Shown here: piece after piece, positions 1-5,897 of the stretch
Layout: each line of letters starts with the position of its first letter
Numbering within the stretch: position 1 is the stretch's first letter
From: a virus
Length of the DNA stretch: 23,692 nt
Direction: 5' to 3' (one strand)
IMG/VR virus record: IMGVR_UViG_3300046535_000306
Coordinates: 1-23,692 of that record
Program-made: the position numbers and the translations under genes
Notes under the pieces: generated by a model
Told to the model about the DNA's origin: nothing
What the model saw: the letters and a program-made list of their open reading frames with translations, nothing else
Database searches by the model: none

Positions 1-2048
1 TAGTAGGCCGTGCTGCCACGCGAATTGAATCCTGCGAAGTTGCCCACACCTGCGCTGCCGCCCGACTTTGGTCCGCCGGCCTTACTGAACGCGCCACTCA
101 GCAGAGCCGCGGCGGCGATCGCGATGCCCACATAGGGAACTGCGACCCCGAACGCGGCTAAGGCCTCTGCGCTGATACCTGCCGCCGACGCCGCATCACC
201 GAGCAGCGCTGCCGTCGGCGGACCCACACCGCCAGCGCCTAAAGAACCGAATAGGCTGCCAGTGATTCCCCCACCACCACCGGCGCTGAACAGACTTCCG
301 AGCAGGTTTCCGGCGCCGCCGATACCGCCGCTTGCGCCACCGACCCCACCGACGAACGAGCCCGCGAGACTATTTGCCACCGGCTGCAATAGCGGCTGAA
401 GGACCAATTTCTTGAACAAGTCTTCCGCGTAGCGCTTGAGATCGTCGAACGCGCTCTTACCGTTGAACAGGAAGCTAGCGAACATATCGGCGAAGTCATG
501 GTCGATCGTCTTCGCCGCCTGCTCTGCTGCCTTCTCGGCTTCCTTGAACGCCTGCGCCAAGTCTTGCTTGGCTGCGAGGTCTGACGTGGCCGCGATTGCG
601 GTGTCGAGCAATTGCACGTTATAGGTCAGGCCCTCCGCTTCCGCCGCCGCCCGCTGCAGCCCGAGCCGGTAGATTTCCGTTTGCGTTGCGGTCAAGCCGA
701 ACGTTTCGTTCTGAATCTTCAGTTCTTCATTCTGCTTGACGAGCGAGTCGGTATAGGCGGCTGCGTCATCGGCGATTTTCTTTTCGGCCGCCGAGTATTG
801 CTCGAGCGCGGCACCCGTCTCCTTGACCGCGTCCGCCAGAACCTTCTGGCGTTCGGCGAGATCCTTGTTCGCGTCAATCAGCGCATCGTCTGCACCCTTC
901 GCCCCGAGCAGATCGGCCTTCCATTTTTCGTATGCAGTGCTGCTCAGGGTCAGCTTGGCGTAGGTGTCGACTAGCGATTCGGTAAAGGATTCGAGTGGCG
1001 TCTTCGCAGCCGTTACCGCCGCCGCATAGTCGAGCACCGGCTTCGTGCTCCATGCGTCGCCATAGACGGACTGCGGATTCTTCGAACCGCCGCCAGGAAT
1101 CTGCGCATTGAGCACGGCCTGCAACTGCGCTATGTGCTTCGCCGTCTGGTCGGCCTGGTCGGAAAGCCCTTGCAGGCCAAAGCCGAAGGCAGCCCACCCG
1201 CTATCTTTTCCCTTCGCGATTTGCTCGTTCAGCCCAGCCAACTGAGTCTGCAGTTCGGCGATATTCGTCTTGAGTTTGTCCGCTGGAATTGCGGCCACGG
1301 CGATGGAGTTGACCCAATCGAATCCAGCATCGCGCGCCGCCTTGAAACCTTCGATGAAGCCGGTAAGCGACGGGACCACGTCGCGCAGGATAATGTCCTT
1401 GAACGTCGTCGCCTCGACGCCGAGTAGGCGGATTTGCTCCGACAGTTTCGCCGCAGCTTCGGCGTCTGCTGTCGTGGTCGTCACAAGGTCGCCCGTCGCG
1501 CTCGCCAGACTGTGCATGGCCGCGATGATCTCCGGCCCGCTGCGCCCAAACAGATCACGCGCGATGGCAGCCTTGCCCGCGCCGTCGGCGTATTTTTCCA
1601 GCGCGACCGAAACGTCTTCCAATGCCTGCGCCGGGTCTTTGGCCGTTACCCCCAGGAATTCCAGCGCCTTCTGTGCCTTGGTGCTGCTGCTGCCGATCGT
1701 CTCCATCTGCGACGCGAGCTTCTCGAGCAGACTGCTGAATGTCTCGAAATCGGTGCCGCTCAGTTTCGCCGCATTCGACAATCGCGACAGATCTTCGACG
1801 CTTGAGCCGGTCACCGTCGATAGCTTGTGCAGTTCCTCGGCTGCGGAAATGACGCTCTTCGTGTACTCGGCGATGCCCGCGACGGACAGCCCCACGCCCA
1901 GCGCCGTGAACAATCCGCTGATCTGCGACGTTACCGCTGTCGCCGTCGCGCCGAGCTTGGTGAACCCAGCCGCCACCGATGTAAGCGCCGTCTGCGACGA
2001 GTCGGTCGCCGTGATGTCAATACGGGTTACTGCGGCTAGGTCGGCCAT
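1..2048 (-). CDS. Tail tape measure protein (C-terminus beyond the left edge)
   Basis: The frame is open from an ATG at 2048 to the window edge, giving 682 visible codons without a stop; an in-frame TAA at 2054-2052 sits just upstream, so this is the first possible ATG. The N-terminal part (MADLAAVTRIDITATDSS) leads into alternating hydrophobic and helical segments (residues 20-250), a charged coiled-coil-like middle, and a Gly/Ala-rich hydrophobic region near the left edge, preceded by FNGKSAFDDLKRYAEDLFKK. This is the pattern of lambda gpH-type tape measure proteins, which set tail length and help DNA entry. Its place directly after the frameshifted chaperone pair supports the call. No strong ribosome-binding site is visible; AAGGTGA lies rather far upstream. 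The true length cannot be seen here. Confidence 0.93.
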   Translation of the reverse strand, partial: MADLAAVTRIDITATDSSQTALTSVAAGFTKLGATATAVTSQISGLFTALGVGLSVAGIAEYTKSVISAAEELHKLSTVTGSSVEDLSRLSNAAKLSGTDFETFSSLLEKLASQMETIGSSSTKAQKALEFLGVTAKDPAQALEDVSVALEKYADGAGKAAIARDLFGRSGPEIIAAMHSLASATGDLVTTTTADAEAAAKLSEQIRLLGVEATTFKDIILRDVVPSLTGFIEGFKAARDAGFDWVNSIAVAAIPADKLKTNIAELQTQLAGLNEQIAKGKDSGWAAFGFGLQGLSDQADQTAKHIAQLQAVLNAQIPGGGSKNPQSVYGDAWSTKPVLDYAAAVTAAKTPLESFTESLVDTYAKLTLSSTAYEKWKADLLGAKGADDALIDANKDLAERQKVLADAVKETGAALEQYSAAEKKIADDAAAYTDSLVKQNEELKIQNETFGLTATQTEIYRLGLQRAAAEAEGLTYNVQLLDTAIAATSDLAAKQDLAQAFKEAEKAAEQAAKTIDHDFADMFASFLFNGKSAFDDLKRYAEDLFKKLVLQPLLQPVANSLAGSFVGGVGGASGGIGGAGNLLGSLFSAGGGGGITGSLFGSLGAGGVGPPTAALLGDAASAAGISAEALAAFGVAVPYVGIAIAAAALLSGAFSKAGGPKSGGSAGVGNFAGFNSRGSTAY

Positions 2049-2078
2049 CGCTTACTCGGGGGTCACCTTGCGGGCGGT

Positions 2079-2105
2079 GCCGAAATTAGCTATCCTGTCT
2101 TCGGC
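2079..2105 (-). other. Inverted repeat before the tape measure gene
   Basis: Arms GCCGAA (2079-2084) and TTCGGC (2100-2105) are perfect complements around a 15-nt loop, inside the gap between the chaperone stop and the tape measure start. No T-tract follows on the minus strand, so it is not a standard intrinsic terminator. It could be an RNA structure that affects processing or translation of the tape measure gene, or chance in GC-rich DNA. Confidence 0.3.
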
Positions 2106-2121
2106 CGCGCGGGGCTGCCAG

Positions 2122-2146
2122 GGGGTGGAGTAAAATTTCCCACCCC
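2122..2146 (-). other. GC-rich hairpin in the chaperone/tape measure gap
   Basis: Arms GGGGTGG (2122-2128) and CCACCCC (2140-2146) form a 7-bp GC-only stem apart from one A-T pair, with an 11-nt A/T-rich loop. On the transcribed strand the stem is followed by C- and G-rich sequence, not a U-run, so termination would not be intrinsic in the usual sense. This hairpin and the one at 2079-2105 fill most of the only sizeable gap between late genes here. Confidence 0.35.
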
Positions 2147-2181
2147 ACCCCGCACTCATCTCTAGATGGTCCATATCAGCG

Positions 2182-2930
2182 TTACGGAGTCTTGGCGCGG
2201 CCATCGTTTACGCTTCGCAGGAACACCCGGTCCAAGTCGCGCAGGATCCCGACCTCGACAGGCGACGGCGCGTTACCGGTAAGCGATGCCCAGGCGGCCA
2301 GATCCGTCCAAGCGAGGGCGTTAGGGCCGAACCCGCTATTGCCGCGCCCCCCGCTGACCTCGATAAACCATTCGAACAGATAGCGCAGTTCGTCGGGGCA
2401 TTGCGGAACCTCGAGTTCTTCGCTGACCACGCCGACGCGGGCAGCGGCTTCAAGGTGCTCGCGACGCGTCGCGCCGTCTTCCATTCGCTGAGAGAGGTGG
2501 AAGACGGATCGCGCATGGTCTAGGAGCTGGGCGACCAGCCCGCCGTAAAATTTGCGATGTCGGTGAGTGCGCTGCTGATCTGCGCCCGGATCGGCGCGCG
2601 CAGGTTGCTGTAGAGGTCGCGGGCGGCCTGCGCAGAAAATGGCACGTCCTCGCCAGCCTTCATCAGATTCCTCCACCCCAGCGTCATCGCGACCAGGTAT
2701 TCGGTGTCCTCGGCATCGACCTCGTCGACGTCTTCCTCGAGCTTGACCTTGCCGCGCCGGTTCATCTCGGAACGGATGCGTCTGACGGTTTTCTTGCGCC
2801 ATCCTTGGCGCACGGGATGCCCCGGACCGGCGAGCAGGAAGACGGTCGCCGTCTTGTCGCCAAGTTTGTTCAGCAGCGGATATTCGATAACGTCAGGGCT
2901 TTCTATATCGTCTAGGTCGAGCGCATCCAT
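2182..2930 (-). CDS. Tail assembly chaperone, -1 frameshift fusion (gpGT-like)
   Basis: This is the long product of a programmed -1 frameshift. Ribosomes start at ATG 2930, read 128 codons in the first frame, slip at 2553-2547, and continue for 121 codons in the second frame to the stop at 2184-2182, giving 249 residues. The junction reads ..LTDIANF-YGGLVAQLL. The second-frame part is acidic/aromatic with FEWFIEVSGGRG and a C-terminal LDRVFLRSVNDGR. In lambda, gpG and gpGT are made in a fixed ratio, load onto the tape measure and recruit tail tube subunits. The order tail tube, frameshifted pair, tape measure is the same here. The second frame has its own ATG at 2802, but expression from that alone would be unlike the known systems. 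The call rests on context and the slippery site rather than on strong sequence motifs. Confidence 0.85.
2520..2930 (-). CDS. Tail assembly chaperone, short zero-frame product (gpG-like)
   Basis: A 136-residue protein starting MDALDLDDIESPDVIEY and ending FTAGWSPSS. It is the product of ribosomes that do not slip. The ATG at 2930 has GAGGA about 5 nt upstream. The protein is acidic at its N-terminus, has a basic stretch (RKKTVRRIRSEMNRR, about residues 45-59), then an acidic one (EEDVDEVDAED). The zero-frame stop TAG (2522-2520) comes 24 nt after the slippery heptamer, within the stimulatory stem-loop region. By analogy with lambda gpG it should outnumber the fusion and act as a chaperone for the tape measure. 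Its ribosome-binding site overlaps an inverted repeat (2937-2982). Confidence 0.88.
   Translation of the reverse strand: MDALDLDDIESPDVIEYPLLNKLGDKTATVFLLAGPGHPVRQGWRKKTVRRIRSEMNRRGKVKLEEDVDEVDAEDTEYLVAMTLGWRNLMKAGEDVPFSAQAARDLYSNLRAPIRAQISSALTDIANFTAGWSPSS
2524..2553 (-). promoter_or_regulatory. -1 frameshift cassette (slippery heptamer and stem-loop)
   Basis: On the minus strand the heptamer A AAT TTT (2553-2547) fits X XXY YYZ in the zero frame (GCA AAT TTT), so both tRNAs can re-pair one base back as AAA TTT. After a 5-nt spacer (ACGGC) comes a 7-bp stem, GGGCTGG (2541-2535) with CCAGCTC (2530-2524), including one G-U pair and a 4-nt TCGC loop. The -1 frame then stays open for 121 codons. 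These are the standard parts of bacterial and phage -1 frameshift signals. Confidence 0.92.
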
Positions 2931-2936
2931 TGTGTC

Positions 2937-2982
2937 CTCGCGACGTGTGAACCCGCACCGGACACTCGATCCACGTCGCGAG
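2937..2982 (-). promoter_or_regulatory. Inverted repeat overlapping the chaperone ribosome-binding site
   Basis: Arms CTCGCGACGTG (2937-2947) and CACGTCGCGAG (2972-2982) are perfect 11-bp complements around a 24-nt spacer. In the mRNA the 3' arm ends with the GAG of the GAGGA ribosome-binding site, just before ATG 2930, so pairing would partly hide that site. This could lower translation of the chaperone relative to the tail tube gene ahead of it. The effect is inferred; the repeat is seen. Confidence 0.5.
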
Positions 2983-3011
2983 ACGAAGACCGAGGCCGGG
3001 CGGGCGGGTTA

Positions 3012-3030
3012 GCTCGCTCACGGAGCGAGC
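3012..3030 (-). terminator. Hairpin at the end of the tail tube gene (no U-tract)
   Basis: A perfect 7-bp stem, GCTCGCT (3012-3018) with AGCGAGC (3024-3030), has a 5-nt loop and spans the TGA of the tail tube gene. No T-run follows on the minus strand (TAACCCGCCC), so it is at most a weak or factor-dependent terminator, or an mRNA 3'-end stabiliser. A drop in expression after the very abundant tail tube protein would make sense. Confidence 0.4.
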
Positions 3031-4232
3031 GAGTCCTGAAACCAAATGTTAGTGGCCTCGCTATCAGTCCCGGTGCCGCCAGCGGTGTTGTCGATTGCAG
3101 TAAATGGCGCGCTGATGCTTAGCGAACCCTGGCCGTCTGTCGGTTTGGTGTTTCCGATAATGCAAGCTGGCAGACTGAAACACATGAAATCGGACGCGGC
3201 CGCGGTGCTAGCAAACGTCGCGACGTTGATGGCGACGGCGGTTCCAGCAACGTAAGCGTCAACCATTGTCGAGTCTTGAAACTGCGTGACGATTGTTCCG
3301 TCGACGTCGATCGGTCCGGCATAGACATCCGGTGTATAGTTGCTGCCGACGCAGGCCACGGTCGTCATGTTTCCGTTGACCTTGAACTGGAGGCTGGTGA
3401 CCGCACCCTGAAGCGTTCCGCCGAACTTGACTAGACCCGTGACCGCCGTCAACCCGCCGCTTGTCGTGACTGCAGTTGGCGACGAGAAGTATTGCGAGGA
3501 ACTTGGCGTTTGGCCGAAGCCCTTGCCGAGCAGGGCAAGCGTGCATTCCGCGTATCCCGTCGCTGGCAGCGCGAAGTCGCACGACGCTATTCTGTCGCCC
3601 GATGTAACGTGCGACATATTCGGGGTGTCTGAAAAGAACCGTTCGAACGTGTACGAATCATTTGTGTGCCCGGTGCTCGGCACGTAACTGATCTTTCCGG
3701 GGATGGTGACCGTGCAACTAGAGATCGGTCCTTCGGCGACCATCGCGACGCCATTGGCGACCTGCACCGTGATGACGGTCGCGGTCGACGAGATCACGAA
3801 TAGATTCTTGTTGAGGTTCGCTGCGTTCAGCGCGCCTGCAGTCAGCCGGATCACCATGCCCTGCTTGATGCCGCCAGTCAGGAATCCCGTGCCGGTAATG
3901 GTGAATGTCACGCCGGACCCCGCGGCGATCGTCAGCGATACGCCGGTCATCGCAGACACTGCAGTGAAGTCGCGACGCACCAGCGAGCCAAGTAGCGCGG
4001 TGTAAGTCCCGCCGCTTAGTTCTCCGTTTAGCGACCCTTCTGCGTGGCGCGATCCCTTTACATATGACTGGCGCTTTTGCGTCGTGTTGATTTCCGCGCT
4101 GCTGTAAAAGGCCGCGACCTCGCCGATGTCAGCCGTTTTGCGCCGCAAGTACTGCGCGCCGCTAGCGCCGGCCAGCGTGCCCCAGGTCGACTCTTTCTTG
4201 TACGCCAGTTTGGTGAAAATGCCGGTTGCCAT
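3018..4232 (-). CDS. Major tail tube protein
   Basis: A 404-residue protein starting MATGIFTKLAYKKESTWG. AGGAG lies 8 nt upstream of ATG 4232. It is rich in Gly, Ser, Thr and Ala and almost free of Cys-rich or catalytic motifs. Two regions (about 1-90 and 185-404) resemble the N- and C-terminal parts of siphovirus tail tube proteins, with an inserted beta domain (about 95-175: FLTGGIKQGMVIRLT.., NLNKNLFVI.., ITVQVANGVAMVAEG), an insertion seen in many long tube proteins. A segment with GTLQGAVTSLQFKVNGNM and the C-terminal DSEATNIWFQDSLAP fit the family. It should form stacked hexameric rings of the non-contractile tail. The order terminator, tube, chaperone, tape measure supports the call. 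Confidence 0.87.
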   Translation of the reverse strand: MATGIFTKLAYKKESTWGTLAGASGAQYLRRKTADIGEVAAFYSSAEINTTQKRQSYVKGSRHAEGSLNGELSGGTYTALLGSLVRRDFTAVSAMTGVSLTIAAGSGVTFTITGTGFLTGGIKQGMVIRLTAGALNAANLNKNLFVISSTATVITVQVANGVAMVAEGPISSCTVTIPGKISYVPSTGHTNDSYTFERFFSDTPNMSHVTSGDRIASCDFALPATGYAECTLALLGKGFGQTPSSSQYFSSPTAVTTSGGLTAVTGLVKFGGTLQGAVTSLQFKVNGNMTTVACVGSNYTPDVYAGPIDVDGTIVTQFQDSTMVDAYVAGTAVAINVATFASTAAASDFMCFSLPACIIGNTKPTDGQGSLSISAPFTAIDNTAGGTGTDSEATNIWFQDSLAP

Positions 4233-4242
4233 GGTCTATCTC

Positions 4243-4698
4243 CTAGATCCGAACATCCGGGGCGTTTTCCGGCGTCGAGTATTTAATTTCGAAAACTAAC
4301 GGCAGCCGGCCGACCGGCTTGTCAGCGGTTCCAACCATGTCGAACGGCCCCGACGAGGTCAGCGATATGCTGGTCCCGAGTGATGCAATTGCGGCGAGCG
4401 GCATAGCAAGCGCTGCCTCGACCTGCCGCGCGATCTCGTCGAGTGATGCGTCGAGCCCCGTTACGCCTTGCGCGAAGCACGCCACCGTAAGATGGAGCGT
4501 CCGCTCCAATCGCCGCGGGAAAGCGCCCATCGTGGTGATGTCCGACGATTCGCTGTCGGTGAACACCGTGAGCGCTGGCAAATCGACACCCTCCAGCGGA
4601 TAGACGCGTGACTGGAAAACGCTCGAACCGGTCGTCGATAATCCAACCAGGGCGCCGGTGATAGCGTCCCGAATCTGTGATCGGAGGTGCGCGGCCAT
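4243..4698 (-). CDS. Tail terminator / minor tail protein U-like
   Basis: A 151-residue protein beginning MAAHLRSQIRDAITGALVGL. An N-terminal helix is followed by the pattern VFQSRVYPLEGVDLPALTVFTDSES, then RRLERTLHLTVACFAQG, an Asp-rich helix (LDASLDEIARQVEAAL) and a final beta hairpin (VGRLPLVFEIKYST). This alternation is typical of lambda gpU and related tail terminators, which cap the tail tube and bind the head-tail connector. It sits 10 bp before the tail tube gene, as in lambda-like phages. A gpZ-like neck role is an alternative; no separate Z homologue was recognised. Confidence 0.75.
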   Translation of the reverse strand: MAAHLRSQIRDAITGALVGLSTTGSSVFQSRVYPLEGVDLPALTVFTDSESSDITTMGAFPRRLERTLHLTVACFAQGVTGLDASLDEIARQVEAALAMPLAAIASLGTSISLTSSGPFDMVGTADKPVGRLPLVFEIKYSTPENAPDVRI

Positions 4699-4703
4699 TC
4701 ACG

Positions 4704-4889
4704 TTAGCAACTGAACAGTCGACCGCCGCGAATACCAAGCGCACCGAGGCCGCCGAGCACGTCGATCAGCAGAAAGACGCAGAGGACGATCAGCGCGATC
4801 GTGATGAGCGTGCGGCCGATCGGCGGCAGCCCAGGCAGGTACGCGAGCAGGCAAGCCAACACAACGATCAGAATGATTAGGCCGACCAT
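4704..4889 (-). CDS. Small two-helix membrane protein
   Basis: A 61-residue protein (MVGLIILIVVLACLLAYLPG...) with two predicted membrane segments, residues 2-20 and 27-48, separated by a short LPPIGRT turn, and a Gly/Arg-rich C-terminus. Its ATG shares one base with the TAA of the gene ahead (TAATG), so translation is likely coupled. Tiny membrane proteins are often found among head and tail genes of proteobacterial phages, but their role is unknown. It has no catalytic motif and is not clearly a holin. Confidence 0.7.
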   Translation of the reverse strand: MVGLIILIVVLACLLAYLPGLPPIGRTLITIALIVLCVFLLIDVLGGLGALGIRGGRLFSC

Positions 4890-5170
4890 TACTGCACCTC
4901 CAATCGCATCAGGACAACGGCGCCGTCGTCCAGCTTCTGGATGCCGGGGCGCACCTTGTAACTCACGCCGCGCACGACAGCCGTAGAACCGTCGACGATG
5001 CCCGCAACGTCGGTGGCCGCGCAGGTGATCGTCGGGGAGTCCGACGAGAAGTGACCGCCGAGCGTCTCGATGTAGCCGATGTCGAAATGGACGTAGATCG
5101 CCGCGCCGTTGACCGTGGCCAGTTCAGCCATAGGCGGCGCAAAGAACGCGGCGATGTTTTCACCGTCCAT
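4889..5170 (-). CDS. Probable head-tail joining protein (gpFII-like)
   Basis: A 93-residue protein starting MDGENIAAFFAPPMAEL. The sequence AIYVHFDIGYIETLGG, then ITCAATDVAGIVDGSTAVVRGVSYKV and ending DDGAVVLMRLEV, follows the pattern of gpFII-type connectors: a short N-terminal helix, then a beta barrel with a G-x-x-Y-x-V turn. Such proteins bind the portal-adaptor and provide the site for the tail. ATG 5170 follows the previous stop by 1 nt (TGACATG). An in-frame start at 5248 would add 26 very basic residues and overlap the proline-rich gene, so it was not chosen. Function is inferred from pattern and position. Confidence 0.6.
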   Translation of the reverse strand: MDGENIAAFFAPPMAELATVNGAAIYVHFDIGYIETLGGHFSSDSPTITCAATDVAGIVDGSTAVVRGVSYKVRPGIQKLDDGAVVLMRLEVQ

Positions 5171-5171
5171 G

Positions 5172-5312
5172 TCACTTGCAGGGCGTGACCTTCGGCGCAC
5201 CAGGACCAGGTCCCATCGGATGCGACGGCAGCGACGGTGCCGGCGCATGAGGGGAGACCGGCGCTGGAGGCGACGTCGGCTTCGGCTTCGACAGCGGGAT
5301 GTCGCCGGCCAT
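5172..5312 (-). CDS. Proline-rich miniprotein
   Basis: A 46-residue ORF starting MAGDIPLSKPKPTSPP, with 15 prolines, several Lys and His, and no hydrophobic core. It begins 2 nt after the decoration-protein stop (TGATCATG) and ends 1 nt before the next ATG (TGACATG), so it exactly fills the gap between two genes, which is the main reason to believe it. It cannot fold as a globular domain; it may be a flexible linker or scaffold peptide. No family was recognised. Confidence 0.55.
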   Translation of the reverse strand: MAGDIPLSKPKPTSPPAPVSPHAPAPSLPSHPMGPGPGAPKVTPCK

Positions 5313-5314
5313 GA

Positions 5315-5695
5315 TCAGACGACGTGCTTCTTGCCGCCAGCCGTGACGCCGACGATCGACGGACCCGTGACGATGGTGCCCACGTACCCGAGGAAACCGC
5401 CGACGACTTTGCGGGGGTCGACGACGCACTTGCCGGTCGTGTTCGCCGCATTGCTTGAGAAGGTCGCGCCGGTGATGTCGGCTGCGCCGGTTCCATTGGC
5501 ATCGGTCGCCGACTGCAGTTTCCCGACGATGGTTCCGGTGACGGCGCCCAGAACGGCGACGACCACGATTTCGCCCTCATACGGACGGACGTCGAGCCAC
5601 TTCGCGGAACCGCTCGTCGCCGCCGCGGTATTCGCGGCGGATACCGAGTCGAGAATGCTCGTGAACGTTGCAGCAGACCCTTGACTGAATAGCAT
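5315..5695 (-). CDS. Probable head decoration or minor capsid protein
   Basis: A 126-residue beta-rich protein starting MLFSQGSAATFTSILDSV. It contains WLDVRPYEGEIVVVAVLGAV, then GTIVGKLQSATDANGTGAAD and a C-terminal GGKKHVV. Short proteins of this pattern, with a D-V-R-x-Y-E-G core and a repeated T-G-x-I/L-x-x-x-L-Q-S motif, often follow the capsid gene in siphoviruses. AAGGAG lies 9 nt upstream of ATG 5695, a strong site that fits an abundant virion protein. A role on the capsid surface is inferred from position; no enzyme motif is present. Confidence 0.6.
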   Translation of the reverse strand: MLFSQGSAATFTSILDSVSAANTAAATSGSAKWLDVRPYEGEIVVVAVLGAVTGTIVGKLQSATDANGTGAADITGATFSSNAANTTGKCVVDPRKVVGGFLGYVGTIVTGPSIVGVTAGGKKHVV

Positions 5696-5697
5696 GA

Positions 5698-5895
5698 CTA
5701 TTTCTCCTTCGTGCCGGACTTCTCCGGCGGTTTCACTTCGACGGATGGCACCGGCGTCGCCGGCTCTACCACTTTCTCGACGGCGCGGATGTGGCTGAAG
5801 TAAATGAACGTGTGCTCGTCCATGTCGGTCGTGTCACCAGCCTGTAGGTGCTGGTTGACCCCGACGCAGATGTTGCGGATGGCGCGGACCTTCAT
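5698..5895 (-). CDS. Small conserved head-region protein
   Basis: A 65-residue protein starting MKVRAIRNICVGVNQHLQAG and ending with a Pro/Lys-rich tail (PPEKSGTKEK). The first 40 residues look like one small beta domain (HTFIYFSHIRAVEKVVE), the remainder is disordered. ATG 5895 lies 2 nt after the capsid stop TAG (5900-5898); a longer frame starting inside the capsid gene is less likely. Small proteins of this kind are common between capsid and head-completion genes; function unknown. Confidence 0.62.
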   Translation of the reverse strand: MKVRAIRNICVGVNQHLQAGDTTDMDEHTFIYFSHIRAVEKVVEPATPVPSVEVKPPEKSGTKEK

Positions 5896-5897
5896 GG

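Noticed and set aside
1270-2133. 287-codon plus-strand ORF
   Set aside because: It lies opposite the well-supported tape measure gene and is Ser/Ala-rich with no domain; such antisense frames are common in GC-rich DNA.
4704-4889. Holin
   Set aside because: Two membrane segments would be compatible, but no endolysin or spanin gene is near and the setting is head-tail joining; too little to support it.
4889-5248. Longer start (5248) for the head-tail joining gene
   Set aside because: It would add an Arg-rich 26-residue extension overlapping the proline-rich ORF, whereas ATG 5170 is one base after that ORF's stop.
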